Assembly (NCBI RefSeq): GCF_013407765.1 | Contig: NZ_JACBZD010000002.1 | Coordinates: 382,001 to 446,000, forward strand | From: Allostreptomyces psammosilenae | GTDB taxonomy: Bacteria > Actinomycetota > Actinomycetes > Streptomycetales > Streptomycetaceae | Length of the DNA: 64,000 bases | Direction: 5' to 3' | Shown: positions 25,652-33,830 of the stretch, piece by piece | How the letters are laid out: the number at the start of each line of letters is the position of its first letter | Position numbering within the stretch: the first letter of the stretch is position 1 | Notes under the pieces: model-generated | What the model was told of the DNA's origin: nothing | Databases searched by the model: none | Seen by the model: the letters and a program-made list of their open reading frames with translations, nothing else | Made by a program: the position numbers and the translations under genes

Positions 25652-26482
25652 ATGCTTGATGCCGGTCTGGCGGGCAAGGGAGTTCTGGTCACCGGAGCGC
25701 ACCGGGGGATCGGCGCGGCGACGGCCCTGGCCTTCGCCGCCCAGGGGGCCCGGGTGGCCGTGCACCACATCGCCGGCGGCTTCTCCGCCCCGGAGGGCGT
25801 CACCTTCGAACACGGCGTCGGCGGGGCCGAGGAGGCCCGGCGGGTCGCGGAGCTGGCGGCCCAGGCGGGCGCCGAGCGGGTGGTGACCGTCGGGGCGGAC
25901 CTCTCCGCGCCGGGCGCGGCCGGAGCGCTGTTCGACACCGTCGAGGAGCGGCTCGGCCCCGTCGACGTGCTGGTGAACAACGCCGCCCACTGCGAGAGCC
26001 CGGACGACGTGCTGGCGCTCACCGCCGACGGCCTGCACCGGCACTACCGCGTCAACGTCCACGCCCCCGCCCTGCTCACCGCCGAACTGGCCCGGCGCCG
26101 CCGGGACGCGGCGGACCGCGCGGCGACCGGCGGCGGCCACGCCCACCGACCGGCCGCCGTGGTCAACGTCTCCACGGACGCCGCCCGCGCCTTCCCCGGC
26201 CAGGTCGGCTACGGCACGTCGAAGGCGGCCCTGGAGGCGTTCACCCGCGCCGCCGCCATCGAGCTCGGGCCGCTGGGGATCCGGGTGAACGCAGTCGCCC
26301 CGGGGCCGGTGCAGACCGGCTGGATGTCGCCGCGGCTGGTGCGGGAGGTCGAGCCGACCATCCCGCTGCGCCGGGTCGGGCGCCCGGAGGACGTCGCCGC
26401 CGCGGTGGTCTTCCTGGCCTCCGCCCAGGCCGAGTGGATCACCGGGCAGGTGCTCCAGGTGGCCGGCGGCCACGCGCTGTGA
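25652..26482 (+). CDS. SDR-family oxidoreductase
   Basis: 276 residues from ATG 25652, which follows GGGGATC; the ORF extends further upstream but without family similarity. Rossmann motif GVLVTGAHRGIGAATALAF, NNAAHCESPDD, catalytic YGTSKAALEAFTR and PGPVQTGW. Typical of 3-oxoacyl-ACP-reductase-like SDRs. Ends WITGQVLQVAGGHAL. Alone in orientation with the OsmC gene divergent. The substrate is unknown. Confidence 0.9.
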   Translation: MLDAGLAGKGVLVTGAHRGIGAATALAFAAQGARVAVHHIAGGFSAPEGVTFEHGVGGAEEARRVAELAAQAGAERVVTVGADLSAPGAAGALFDTVEERLGPVDVLVNNAAHCESPDDVLALTADGLHRHYRVNVHAPALLTAELARRRRDAADRAATGGGHAHRPAAVVNVSTDAARAFPGQVGYGTSKAALEAFTRAAAIELGPLGIRVNAVAPGPVQTGWMSPRLVREVEPTIPLRRVGRPEDVAAAVVFLASAQAEWITGQVLQVAGGHAL

Positions 26483-26483
26483 A

Positions 26484-26531
26484 GAAGGCCCGCGCTGCGG
26501 AGGAAGGCCCGCGCTGCGGAGGAAGGCCGCG
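26484..26531 (+). repeat. 19-bp direct repeats after the SDR gene
   Basis: GAAGGCCCGCGCTGCGGAG at 26484-26502 and 26503-26521, and a truncated third copy from 26522. They lie between the SDR and the APH(6)-like kinase. Confidence 0.8.
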
Positions 26532-26577
26532 CGACGCCCGCCAGCGACGCCGGGTGCCCGCTGATCAGGAGGGACGG

Positions 26578-27513
26578 ATGACCACGGAACTCTTCCCGGC
26601 CGACCTGCCGGTGACCGCCACGGTGTCCCGGACGGCGGACGGCCGCGCCTGGCTGGCACGGCTGCCGGCGCTGGTCGACGACCTCCGGGAGCGCTGGTCC
26701 CTGCGCCTGGGGGCGCCCTTCCAGGGCGGAAGCTGCTCCTGGGTGGCGCCCGCGCGACTGCCGGACGGCGAGCCGGCGGTGCTCAAGGTCAGCTGGCCGC
26801 ACCGGGAGGCCGTCGGCGAGGCGGAGGCGCTGCGGCTGTGGGACGGGCGGGGCGCCATCCGGGTGTACCGCCACGACCCGGCGGACTACGCGCTGCTGCT
26901 GGAGCGGTGCGAACCGGGCGACACCCTGGGCGACAGCGACCACATCGACGCCTCCCGCCGGCTGCTGCTCGGAGCCGAGGTGCTCGCGGAGCTGTGGCGG
27001 GCGGCGCCGCCGCACGGGACGGGCCTGGAGCGCCTCGGCGACGTCACCGCCGAGTGGGCCGACCTGGTCGAGGAACGCATGGAGCGGTTGCGCCCCGGCT
27101 TCGATCCGGGGCTGGTGGCGCACGGCGCCCGGCTGCTCCGCGAACTGCCGGGGAGCGCCGGGCGGGAAGTCGTGCTCCACGGCGACTTCAACCCGGGGAA
27201 CGTGCTGGCCGCCCGCCGTCGCCCCTGGCTGGCCATCGACGCGAAGCCGATGATCGGCGATCCGGGGTACGACCCGTGGCCGCTGCTGGAGCAGGTCGAC
27301 GACCCGTTCGCGCACGCCGATCCCCGCCGCGTGCTGACGGAGCGCTTCGCGCTGCTGGCCCCCGTGCTCGGCGAGGAGGCGCGGCGGCTCCAGGCGTGGG
27401 CCGCGGCGCGCCGGGTGGAGTCGGCGCTGTGGGCCGCGGAGCACGGCGAGTCGGCTTTCGCCGAGGAGTCGATGGCGAAGGCCCGGCTGCTGGCGGACCT
27501 CGCCGGCCTCTGA
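26578..27513 (+). CDS. aminoglycoside/hydroxyurea phosphotransferase (APH(6)/HUR-like)
   Basis: 311 residues from ATG 26578, preceded by the strong site AGGAGGGACGG. The order of motifs fits the APH_6/HUR family: AEALRLWDGRGAIRVYRHD, LLLERCEPGDTL, catalytic LHGDFNPGNVL and metal-binding AIDAKPMIGDPGYDPWPLL, ending with RRVESALWAAEHGES. Family members phosphorylate streptomycin or hydroxyurea. The true substrate is unknown. It is a resistance-type or detoxification gene. Confidence 0.88.
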   Translation: MTTELFPADLPVTATVSRTADGRAWLARLPALVDDLRERWSLRLGAPFQGGSCSWVAPARLPDGEPAVLKVSWPHREAVGEAEALRLWDGRGAIRVYRHDPADYALLLERCEPGDTLGDSDHIDASRRLLLGAEVLAELWRAAPPHGTGLERLGDVTAEWADLVEERMERLRPGFDPGLVAHGARLLRELPGSAGREVVLHGDFNPGNVLAARRRPWLAIDAKPMIGDPGYDPWPLLEQVDDPFAHADPRRVLTERFALLAPVLGEEARRLQAWAAARRVESALWAAEHGESAFAEESMAKARLLADLAGL

Positions 27514-27532
27514 GCGCATCCCTTGCCCGGAC

Positions 27533-27563
27533 TTGACCTCGACTTCTGTTGAGGTCCGAGGCT
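27533..27563 (+). promoter_or_regulatory. SoxR-type promoter of the quinone oxidoreductase gene
   Basis: TTGACC (27533-27538), then -10 GAGGCT (27558-27563), 19-bp spacer. The 18-bp box CCTCGACTTCTGTTGAGG (27537-27554) lies in it and aligns with the E. coli SoxR consensus CCTCAAGTTAACTTGAGG at 13 of 18 positions. The geometry is that of MerR-family activated promoters. Confidence 0.75.
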
Positions 27564-27612
27564 GTCGGTACACGGCGCGAACGCGCGTGGACCGGTACGG
27601 GAGGGTGACGCG

Positions 27613-28581
27613 ATGCGAGTGGTGCGGGCGACGGCGGTCGGCGGGCCGGAGGTGCTGGTGGCGGGGGAGGCGCCGGACCCGGTGGCCGGGCCGGGGCAGG
27701 TCGTGGTGGGGGTGTCCGTCGCGGGCATCGACTTCGTGGAGACGCAGCTGCGGCGCGGCGAGTCCCCCGGGCCCGCCCTGCCGGAGCTGCCCTACGTGCC
27801 GGGCGCCGTGGTGGCCGGTCAGGTCCTCTCGGTCGGGCCGGACGTGGACCCGGACTGGGTCGGCCGGAGGGTCGTCACCCACGGGGAGAACGGGGGTTAC
27901 CTGGAGCGGGCCGTGGCCCGGGCGGAGAACCTGATCACCGTGCCGGAGGCGCTCGACCTGGCGGACGCCGCGGCCCTGCTGGACGACGGCAGCACCGCGG
28001 TCGGCCTGCTGGAGGGCGCGCCGGCGGAGCCGGCGGCCTGGGTGCTGGTGGAGGCGGCCGGTGGCGGGGTCGGCAGCCTGCTGGTGCAGTTGGCGCGGGC
28101 GGCCGGGGCGCGGGTCATCGGGGCGGCGCGGGGAGAGCGGAAGCTGGCGCTGGTGCGCGAGCTGGGCGCCGACCTGGCGGTGGACTACACCGAGCCGGAC
28201 TGGGCCGAGCGGGTGCGCCGGGCGACCGGCGGCGCCGGCCCGGACCTGGTCTTCGACGGCGTGGGCGGGGCGATCGGCCGGGCGGCGTTCGGGGTGACGG
28301 CCCGCGGCGGCACGTTCTCCGTGCACGGGGCGGCCAGCGGCGCGTCCACCGTGATCGACCCGGAGGAGGTGCGGCTGCGCCGGTTGACCGTGGTGGGGCT
28401 GGAGCAGCTCGCCGACTTCCTGCCGCAGGTGCGGCGCCGGGCCGAGCGGGCGCTGGCCGAGGCGGCGGCGGGCCGGCTGCGGCCGGTCGTCGGGCAGACC
28501 TTCCCCCTGGAACGGGCCGCCGACGCGCACGCGGCGATGGAGTCCCGGCGGGTCATCGGGAAGACCCTGCTGCTGGTCTGA
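27613..28581 (+). CDS. quinone oxidoreductase-like zinc-type dehydrogenase
   Basis: 322 residues from ATG 27613. Medium-chain dehydrogenase fold with WVLVEAAGGGVGSLLVQLAR (nucleotide-binding AxGGVG), LDLADAAALLDDGSTAV and C-terminal GRLRPVVGQTFPLERAADAH. There are no zinc-ligand motifs, so it belongs to the QOR/zeta-crystallin type that reduces quinones with NADPH. Its promoter has a SoxR box. In S. coelicolor a zinc-binding-type oxidoreductase is among the known SoxR targets. Confidence 0.9.
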   Translation: MRVVRATAVGGPEVLVAGEAPDPVAGPGQVVVGVSVAGIDFVETQLRRGESPGPALPELPYVPGAVVAGQVLSVGPDVDPDWVGRRVVTHGENGGYLERAVARAENLITVPEALDLADAAALLDDGSTAVGLLEGAPAEPAAWVLVEAAGGGVGSLLVQLARAAGARVIGAARGERKLALVRELGADLAVDYTEPDWAERVRRATGGAGPDLVFDGVGGAIGRAAFGVTARGGTFSVHGAASGASTVIDPEEVRLRRLTVVGLEQLADFLPQVRRRAERALAEAAAGRLRPVVGQTFPLERAADAHAAMESRRVIGKTLLLV

Positions 28582-28603
28582 TCTGAGCCGCCGGGGCGTC
28601 CGG

Positions 28604-28688
28604 GGCCGGCGTCGGGCGTGGGCCGGCGTCGGGCGTGGGCCGGCGTCTGGCGTGGGCTGGCCAGAGGCGTGGGCCGGCGTCAGGCGTG
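28604..28688. repeat. five contiguous 17-bp repeats
   Basis: GGCCGGCGTCGGGCGTG at 28604-28620 and 28621-28637, then variants at 28638-28654, 28655-28671 and 28672-28688 with exactly 17-bp spacing. The last unit overlaps the stop codon of the convergent XRE gene. Confidence 0.9.
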
Positions 28689-29573
28689 GGGCGGGCGCAC
28701 GCCGGGCGTGATGGCGCCTTCCGGCCGGTCGCTCTCCGGACGCAGGTCCTGCACGCCGATCACGCCGAGCAGCCGGAGCCGTTCCTGGGACGGGCTGCCC
28801 GGCCGCGCGGTGTGCAGGATCAGCCGCTGGTCGTGCTCCGGGCTGAGCAGGATCTCGCAGTGCAGCTCGAGCAGGCCGACCACCGGGTGCAGGAACCGCT
28901 TCGTGGCCCGGCGGCGCACCGCAACGTGGTGCGCCTCCCACAGCTCCGCGAACGTGGCGCTGGCCGCGCGCAGTTCGCGCACCAGGGCGACCAGCCGTTC
29001 GTCGTCCGGCCGCCGGGCCAGGGTGGCGCGCAGGTCGGCGACGTGGGCCCGGGCGACCTCGGGGCGGTCCTCGGCGGGGACGAGTGCGGCGGCCCGCGGG
29101 TCGGTGAAGAACTGCCGGAAGAGGTTGTGCCCGGGGCCCGGCCGGGTGAGGCCGTCGCCGGCCAGGGCGGCCGCCAACGCGTTGCGCGCCAGCAGGTCGC
29201 CGCTGTCGCTGATGACCTGCGCGGGGGCGTCGACCAGCCGGTCGAGCACGGTGAGCAGCCCCGGCCGCACGTGGGCGGTCGGCGTGTGCGGCCGGGGCGG
29301 CTCCTGGCCGGCCAGGTGGAACAGGTGGTCGCGTTCGTCGTCGGTCAGCCGCAGCGCGCGGGCCAGCGAGGCGAGCAACTGGGTGGAGGGGTGCGGGCCG
29401 CGCCGCTGCTCCAGCCGGACGTAGTAGTCGGTGGACATCCCGGCGAGCTGGGCGACCTCCTCGCGCCGCAGCCCGGGGGTCCGCCGGCGCGGCCCCGCGG
29501 TCAGGCCGACGTCGGCGGGGGCGAGGCGGGCGCGGCAGCGGCGCAGGAAGTCGGCGAGCTCGATGCGGTCCAC
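28680..29573 (-). CDS. MmyB-like XRE transcriptional regulator
   Basis: 297 residues from GTG 29573 (MDRIELADFLRRCRARLAP). The N-terminal helix-turn-helix is RRRTPGLRREEVAQLAGMST then DYYVRLEQRRGPHPS. The C-terminal half (from HVRPGLLTVLDRLVDAPAQV) is the MmyB-like ligand-binding domain. Divergent from the epimerase gene at 29789. The same XRE/SDR arrangement recurs at 56929-58645. The regulator probably controls its divergent neighbour. Confidence 0.88.
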   Translation of the reverse strand: MDRIELADFLRRCRARLAPADVGLTAGPRRRTPGLRREEVAQLAGMSTDYYVRLEQRRGPHPSTQLLASLARALRLTDDERDHLFHLAGQEPPRPHTPTAHVRPGLLTVLDRLVDAPAQVISDSGDLLARNALAAALAGDGLTRPGPGHNLFRQFFTDPRAAALVPAEDRPEVARAHVADLRATLARRPDDERLVALVRELRAASATFAELWEAHHVAVRRRATKRFLHPVVGLLELHCEILLSPEHDQRLILHTARPGSPSQERLRLLGVIGVQDLRPESDRPEGAITPGVRPPHA

Positions 29574-29788
29574 CCGGCCAGCATGGCGGCTCCGCGCTGG
29601 CCCAACCAGGGACCGCGGGTCCTTGGATCGCCGCGCCTCTGCCGCCGGGGTGGCCGGTGGCGCCACGGTGGGGGTGCCGGTCCGCGGCGGGCAGTGCCGC
29701 CGCGGGTCGGCGTGCGGCGCCGCGGGACGGCGTGCACGGAGAACGAGCGGAGAACGAGCGGCGGATGACGCCGGCGAGGAGTCGCGAG

Positions 29789-30664
29789 ATGCGTGTTCTG
29801 GTCACCGGGGCGACCGGCGAGGTCGGGCGGCGGGTGGTCCCCAGGCTGCTGGGGCGTGGTGGGGCGGGGGCGGAGCTGCGGGTGCGGGTGCTGGTCCGCG
29901 ACGCGGCGCGGGCGGAGCCGCTGGTGCGGGCCGGCGCGGAGCCGATGGAGGGCGACCTGCGGGACGAGGCCGTGCGGCGCCGGGCGGTCGCCGGGATGGA
30001 CGCCGTGCTGCACGTCGCGGCGGCGTTCCGCGGCGTGCCGGACGAGGAGGCGTACGCGGTCAACCGGGACGCGACGATCGCCCTGGCCGGGGCTGCGCTG
30101 GCGGAGGGGGTCGGGCGGTTCGTGTTCGTCAGCACCAACCTGGTGTACGGGGCGGGCCGGGGCCGCCCGGCCGAGGAGGACGATCCGACGCTGACGGCCG
30201 CCGGGGAGGGGCTGTCCGGGGCGTATCCGCACTCCAAGGCGGAGGCGGAGCGGGCGCTGCTGGCGCTGCACCGCGAGCGGGGCCTGGGCCTGCGCATCGC
30301 CCGCCTGGCCTTCGTGTACGGCGACGGCGACCCGCACCTGCGGCAGGCGCTGCAGTGGCCGGGGGAGTGGAACGGCCACCACCGCTTCCAGATGGTGCAC
30401 CACGCGGACGTCGCGCAGGGCCTGCTGCGGGTGCTGCTCGCGCCGGGCGTTGACGGGCGGATCTACAACATCGCCGACGACGCCCCGTTCAGCGTCGTGG
30501 ACGTGCACCGGATCAACGGCGTGCCGGTGCCGGAGGGGCTGGCGGAGCGGCCGGACGTCGATCCGTGGCACGGCATCGTCTCGACCCTGCGCGTCCGGGA
30601 CGAGCTGGGCTTCCGCCCCCTGTACCCCTCGCTGTGGACGGCACGGGACGCCGGGGCGCTGTAG
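29789..30664 (+). CDS. NAD(P)-dependent epimerase/reductase
   Basis: 291 residues from ATG 29789, preceded by GGAG. Extended SDR Rossmann motif VLVTGATGEVGRRVVPRLL, FVFVSTNLVYGAG, AYPHSKAEAERAL (YxxxK variant with Tyr then Lys) and a C-terminal substrate domain. Divergent from and probably controlled by the MmyB-like XRE at 28680-29573. Confidence 0.88.
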   Translation: MRVLVTGATGEVGRRVVPRLLGRGGAGAELRVRVLVRDAARAEPLVRAGAEPMEGDLRDEAVRRRAVAGMDAVLHVAAAFRGVPDEEAYAVNRDATIALAGAALAEGVGRFVFVSTNLVYGAGRGRPAEEDDPTLTAAGEGLSGAYPHSKAEAERALLALHRERGLGLRIARLAFVYGDGDPHLRQALQWPGEWNGHHRFQMVHHADVAQGLLRVLLAPGVDGRIYNIADDAPFSVVDVHRINGVPVPEGLAERPDVDPWHGIVSTLRVRDELGFRPLYPSLWTARDAGAL

Positions 30665-30722
30665 GCCGCCCGGGCGTGGCCGCTCCGGCCGTCGGGGCCA
30701 CTTCACCCTTCGCGCGCGTCGT

Positions 30723-30740
30723 TCCACAATGGACTGTGGA
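30723..30740. promoter_or_regulatory. palindrome upstream of the hsp20 gene
   Basis: TCCACA (30723-30728), ATGGAC, TGTGGA (30735-30740). Perfect 6-bp arms about 90 bases before ATG 30830. It is not the HspR HAIR element nor CIRCE. A candidate operator for the small heat-shock gene. Confidence 0.4.
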
Positions 30741-30829
30741 GCGGGGTTGCCGGCCTGGCCGGACGCCCCGGCCCGGGGTCGTGTCCCCGCTCACGACACA
30801 CCTGATCGAGAGCGATGGGAGAGACGACG

Positions 30830-31303
30830 ATGACTCTTCCGGCACGTCGCGGAGGTGGCCTCCCGGCGCGCGGCCGTGGGCCGTGGGGCCTGTGGGATCC
30901 CTTCAGTGAGCTGGAGAACCTCTGGGGCGAGATGGGGCGCCTGTTCGAGCGGGGCGCCGTGCCCGCGGGGGAGCGGCCCTGGATGCCGCTGGCCGAGGAG
31001 GTCGAGACCGAGAGCGAGTACCTGGTGCGGGCCGAGCTGCCCGGTGTTCCGCGGGAGAACGTCGACGTGGAGGTCGACGACAACGAGCTGCGGATCCACG
31101 GCAAGCTCGAGGAGGAGCAGCGCGGCCGGGTGCTGTCCCGTCGCACCGGCGAGTTCGCCTACCGCACCACCCTCCCGGGCGGCATCGACAGCGACCACGT
31201 CGAGGCCGACCTGAGTGAGGGCATCCTCACGGTGCACATCCCGAAGGCCGCTCCGGCCAAGCGGCACAGGATCGAGATCGGCGGCGGGGGGAAGAAGGAG
31301 TAG
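30830..31303 (+). CDS. hsp20: Hsp20/alpha-crystallin small heat-shock protein
   Basis: 157 residues from ATG 30830 with GGGAGAG upstream (ATG 30815 is an alternative). A disordered N-terminus with WGLWDPFSELENLWGEMGRL is followed by the alpha-crystallin domain: PLAEEVETESEYLVRAELPG, EVDDNELRIHGKLEEE, RRTGEFAYRTTLPGGID and LSEGILTVHIPKA. ATP-independent holdase chaperone. Monocistronic. Confidence 0.93.
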   Translation: MTLPARRGGGLPARGRGPWGLWDPFSELENLWGEMGRLFERGAVPAGERPWMPLAEEVETESEYLVRAELPGVPRENVDVEVDDNELRIHGKLEEEQRGRVLSRRTGEFAYRTTLPGGIDSDHVEADLSEGILTVHIPKAAPAKRHRIEIGGGGKKE

Positions 31304-31375
31304 CCCCGCCGCCCGGTCCCCCGGTGATCGGGTCCGGGCGCGTCAGGGCGTGGCGGGGAGGCGCCGACCTCCCGG

Positions 31376-32140
31376 TCACGCCCTTCGGTGTGCCTGCTGG
31401 TGTGCCTCCCGGTGTGTCCCGTTCAGGGCCGTCCGGATGCTCGGGAGCAGCAGCTGGTAGGCCGTCTCGGCGCAGTCCGCCTCCAGCAGGCCCTCGATCC
31501 GCAGGCAGCGCGCGGCGAGCGTCGGGTATCCGCAGCCGCCGGGGGTCGAGGGGGCGTGGCGGGCGTTCCACAGGTCCATCAGCAGGGCGCCGAGGACGGC
31601 GAGCGGTCCCGGCGCCGGCCCGCTGCGCGGCACCCAGCGCCGCGCGACGATCCCGCCCACCCGCGGCAGGTCCGCGACCTCCTTCCACACGGGGTCCGGT
31701 GAGGCGTAGACGACGCCGCCGACGTGGGCGTTGATCAGCGCGCTGCTGCACAGCAGGCAGGGTTCGAGGGTGGTGTAGAGGCGGTGGTCGTAGTAGTCCC
31801 GGCCGCCGGGCAGCTGGGCGAGGACGTTGATCTCGGCGTGCGCGATGTCGCTGCCGGCGAGCTGGCCCGGCGGGGCGACGGCCTCCCGCGAGCGGTTGCG
31901 GCCGAGGGCGACGACCGCGCCGTCGGGGCCGCGCAGGACGGCGCCGACCGGCCGGCTGCCCGCCCGGAAGGCACGCCAGGCGAGTTCGAAGGGGAGTCGC
32001 CACAGCGCCGGTAACGCGGAGGGGGCGGCGTCCGCGGTGGTCTCGTCGTCCGCGGTGGTTTCGAGGGACTGGGCGGCCTCCGTGGGGTCGGTGGACTCGG
32101 CGGCCTCCATGGACGTGACGGGTTCGGCTGGGGTGCGCAT
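31376..32140 (-). CDS. cytidine/deoxycytidylate deaminase-family protein
   Basis: 254 residues. The catalytic zinc motif is complete: DIAHAEINVLAQL (HAE) and TTLEPCLLCSSALINAHVG (PCxxC). The N-terminal 45 residues are acidic and low complexity (Thr/Ala/Glu). A C-terminal extension of about 80 residues (WNARHAPSTPGGCGYPTLAA) is longer than in simple cytidine deaminases. Likely a nucleobase or nucleoside deaminase of unknown substrate. Confidence 0.85.
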   Translation of the reverse strand: MRTPAEPVTSMEAAESTDPTEAAQSLETTADDETTADAAPSALPALWRLPFELAWRAFRAGSRPVGAVLRGPDGAVVALGRNRSREAVAPPGQLAGSDIAHAEINVLAQLPGGRDYYDHRLYTTLEPCLLCSSALINAHVGGVVYASPDPVWKEVADLPRVGGIVARRWVPRSGPAPGPLAVLGALLMDLWNARHAPSTPGGCGYPTLAARCLRIEGLLEADCAETAYQLLLPSIRTALNGTHREAHQQAHRRA

Positions 32141-32190
32141 GCTGCGATTCTGCGGAGCGTGCCGCCGTCCCGCCAGGGTCCGGTCCGGGT

Positions 32191-32715
32191 TCAGCCCTCC
32201 GTGTCCTCCTCCTTGCCGTCCTGCTCGTTCTCCTCCTCGGACACGCCGGCCTCGTAGGCACGCAGGGTGTCGACGAACATCCGCCGCTGCTCGGGCGTCA
32301 GGGGTGCCAGCGCGCGCTGCCAGGCGGTGGCGCCGCGGGCCAGCCAGGACTCGATGGTGGGCCGCTTCTCCTCGGTGATGCTGACGATGCGGCGGCGCCG
32401 GTCGGCCGGGTCCTCGTGCCGCTGGAGGATCCCCTTCCGGCTCAGCTCACCGACCATCAGGCTCACCGTCGTGGGCGCGACCTCCAGGCGGGCCGCCAGG
32501 TCGTTGACGGTCATCGGCCCGTCGAAGAGCAGGTAGGAGAGGAGCGACAGGTGCCGCGGGGCCAGTGCCAGCGACTGGAGTTCCTCGGGGACCTGGATGC
32601 GCTTGACCCGCCCCACCATGCGCGGCATGAGCAGCAGCAACGCCCGGACCGCGTCGTCCACGCCCGGCCCGGTGCCGCCCCCGTCGCCCCGCCCCTGCCC
32701 GCCCGCGGTTGACAT
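32191..32715 (-). CDS. MarR-family transcriptional regulator
   Basis: 174 residues. The start at ATG 32715 has GGAGGG seven bases upstream (ATG 32730 overlaps that site). Winged helix: QSLALAPRHLSLLSYLLFDG, MTVNDLAARLEVAPTTVSLM, then VGELSRKGILQRHEDPADRR. A charged tail is rich in Glu/Asp. Divergent from the two-domain tautomerase gene at 32809; a double palindrome lies between. Confidence 0.9.
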   Translation of the reverse strand: MSTAGGQGRGDGGGTGPGVDDAVRALLLLMPRMVGRVKRIQVPEELQSLALAPRHLSLLSYLLFDGPMTVNDLAARLEVAPTTVSLMVGELSRKGILQRHEDPADRRRRIVSITEEKRPTIESWLARGATAWQRALAPLTPEQRRMFVDTLRAYEAGVSEEENEQDGKEEDTEG

Positions 32716-32734
32716 CGACCATCCCTCCATTTAG

Positions 32735-32766
32735 CTTTGCGATCAAAGATGCTTTGTAAGCAAAGC
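32735..32766. promoter_or_regulatory. twin MarR-type palindromes
   Basis: CTTTG-CGAT-CAAAG (32735-32748) and GCTTTG-TAAG-CAAAGC (32751-32766) share the core CTTTG-N4-CAAAG; centres are 17 bp apart. They lie 20 bases before the MarR start and 43 before the tautomerase start. This is a strong candidate autoregulatory double operator. Confidence 0.8.
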
Positions 32767-32808
32767 AATCCGACGCTCTGCTGGCATCGCCACTGGACGG
32801 GGGTCACT

Positions 32809-33192
32809 ATGCCGCACTACAACGTGCAGATCAGCGAGCAGGCACTGGACGGAAAGGTGGAGGCCCGGCTCATCGCCGGCCTGACCGAGGCCGTGGCCTC
32901 GGTGTTCGGCGACTGGGCGCGCGGCGCCGCGGCCGTCGACCTGTTCGGCGTCCCGGCCGGGCGCCGCGGCATCGCCGGCAGGCCCACTGACGCCGTCGCG
33001 CCGATCGTCACCCTCCACATGCGCGAGGGCGCCTTCCACGTCCCGGAGATCCCGGACGCCCCGGCGCGGCTGATCGGCGCCATCACCGACGCCGTGGTGG
33101 ACGTCTTCGGCGAACCGGTGCGCGAACAGGTGAACGTCGTCATCACCGGCGTCCCCGCCGGCCGCACCGGAGTAGGCGGCGAGGTCGCCTGA
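32809..33192 (+). CDS. two-domain 4-oxalocrotonate tautomerase-like protein
   Basis: 127 residues. The mature chain would begin Pro (MPHYNVQISEQALDGKVEA), the catalytic N-terminal proline of this superfamily. The protein holds two related halves: VFGDWARGAAAVDLFGVPAG and VFGEPVREQVNVVITGVPAG, each followed by RRG/RTG-type sequence, i.e. an internal duplication. Divergent from the MarR gene and likely regulated by it. Probable isomerase of unsaturated acids; may detoxify aromatic compounds. Confidence 0.85.
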   Translation: MPHYNVQISEQALDGKVEARLIAGLTEAVASVFGDWARGAAAVDLFGVPAGRRGIAGRPTDAVAPIVTLHMREGAFHVPEIPDAPARLIGAITDAVVDVFGEPVREQVNVVITGVPAGRTGVGGEVA

Positions 33193-33235
33193 CCCGCCCC
33201 CGCCGCCCGCCCCGCCCGGGCGCCGGAACCCCCGC

Positions 33236-33266
33236 CCCCGCCCGACCGTTCCCCGTTCGGGCGGGG
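33236..33266 (+). terminator. hairpin after the tautomerase gene
   Basis: CCCCGCCCGA (33236-33245) pairs with TCGGGCGGGG (33257-33266), perfect 10-bp arms, 11-base loop, 45 bases past the stop. Confidence 0.65.
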
Positions 33267-33313
33267 CCGGGCGTCCGGCCGGTGGCCACTGGCGTGGAAC
33301 GAGGGGAGCGGCC

Positions 33314-33652
33314 ATGACCATCGGGTACGTCGCACTGGCGGTCGTCGCCGGCGCGGCGCTGCTCCTGCTGGCCGACCGCACGCTGCTGTGGATGGAGCGT
33401 CGCGGCTGGATCTACTACCGGCGCAGGAAGGCCGGGGTGGGCGCGGCGTCGGCGGCCGGTCTGATCGACGAGCTGAACGTGCTGTTCACGCCCAGTCAGC
33501 GCGTCGTCCAGGAGGAGAAGCAGCGCCAGCTCTCCCTCCGAGACGACACCGACTCCGGCGCCCCACCCCACCGCCGCATCGACCTCGACTCGGGTCGAGC
33601 CGTCGTGATCAGCCGCGCGCCGGATCCCGATAACAGGGGGAGTCGACGTTGA
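33314..33652 (+). CDS. DUF6191 small membrane-anchored protein
   Basis: 112 residues. N-terminal transmembrane helix MTIGYVALAVVAGAALLLLA, then a basic stretch ERRGWIYYRRRKAG and conserved LIDELNVLFTPSQRVVQEEK, ending with HRRIDLDSGRAVVI. This pattern is typical of actinomycete DUF6191 proteins of unknown function. GAGGGGAGC site upstream. The 3' end overlaps the end of a decayed lipoprotein copy on the other strand. Confidence 0.8.
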   Translation: MTIGYVALAVVAGAALLLLADRTLLWMERRGWIYYRRRKAGVGAASAAGLIDELNVLFTPSQRVVQEEKQRQLSLRDDTDSGAPPHRRIDLDSGRAVVISRAPDPDNRGSRR

Positions 33653-33830
33653 CGTACAGCATGTCCTGCTGGTGCTGCCACGTCACCCTGAGTGTGTAAC
33701 CGGTGTCGGGTCTGGTAGCCGTCAGTGGCTGCGCAGGTTCTCCATGCCGGTTTCCTGGTCGTTCTGCGAGAGGTCGTAGATGGACCAGTTGTGGTTCACC
33801 CAGTAGTCCGGCGTGGCACCGCGAAGTCGT
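33609..33830 (-). pseudogene. decayed second copy of the duplicated lipoprotein segment
   Basis: Minus-strand frames here contain segments homologous to the neighbouring gene: ATPDYWVNHNWSIYDLS and QNDQETGMENLR parallel IYWVTHGWSVYEIS and ATQETAMNNLR of the intact gene. A third frame ends DTGYTLRVTWQHQQDMLYV, probably the original C-terminus. At least two frameshifts break the copy. At DNA level the segments 33740-33910 and 34025-34200 are similar, i.e. a tandem duplication. Confidence 0.7.

Noticed and set aside
26209-30297. 1362-codon minus-strand ORF
   Set aside because: Runs through five real genes in antisense frames; Arg/Pro/Ala-rich, no domains.
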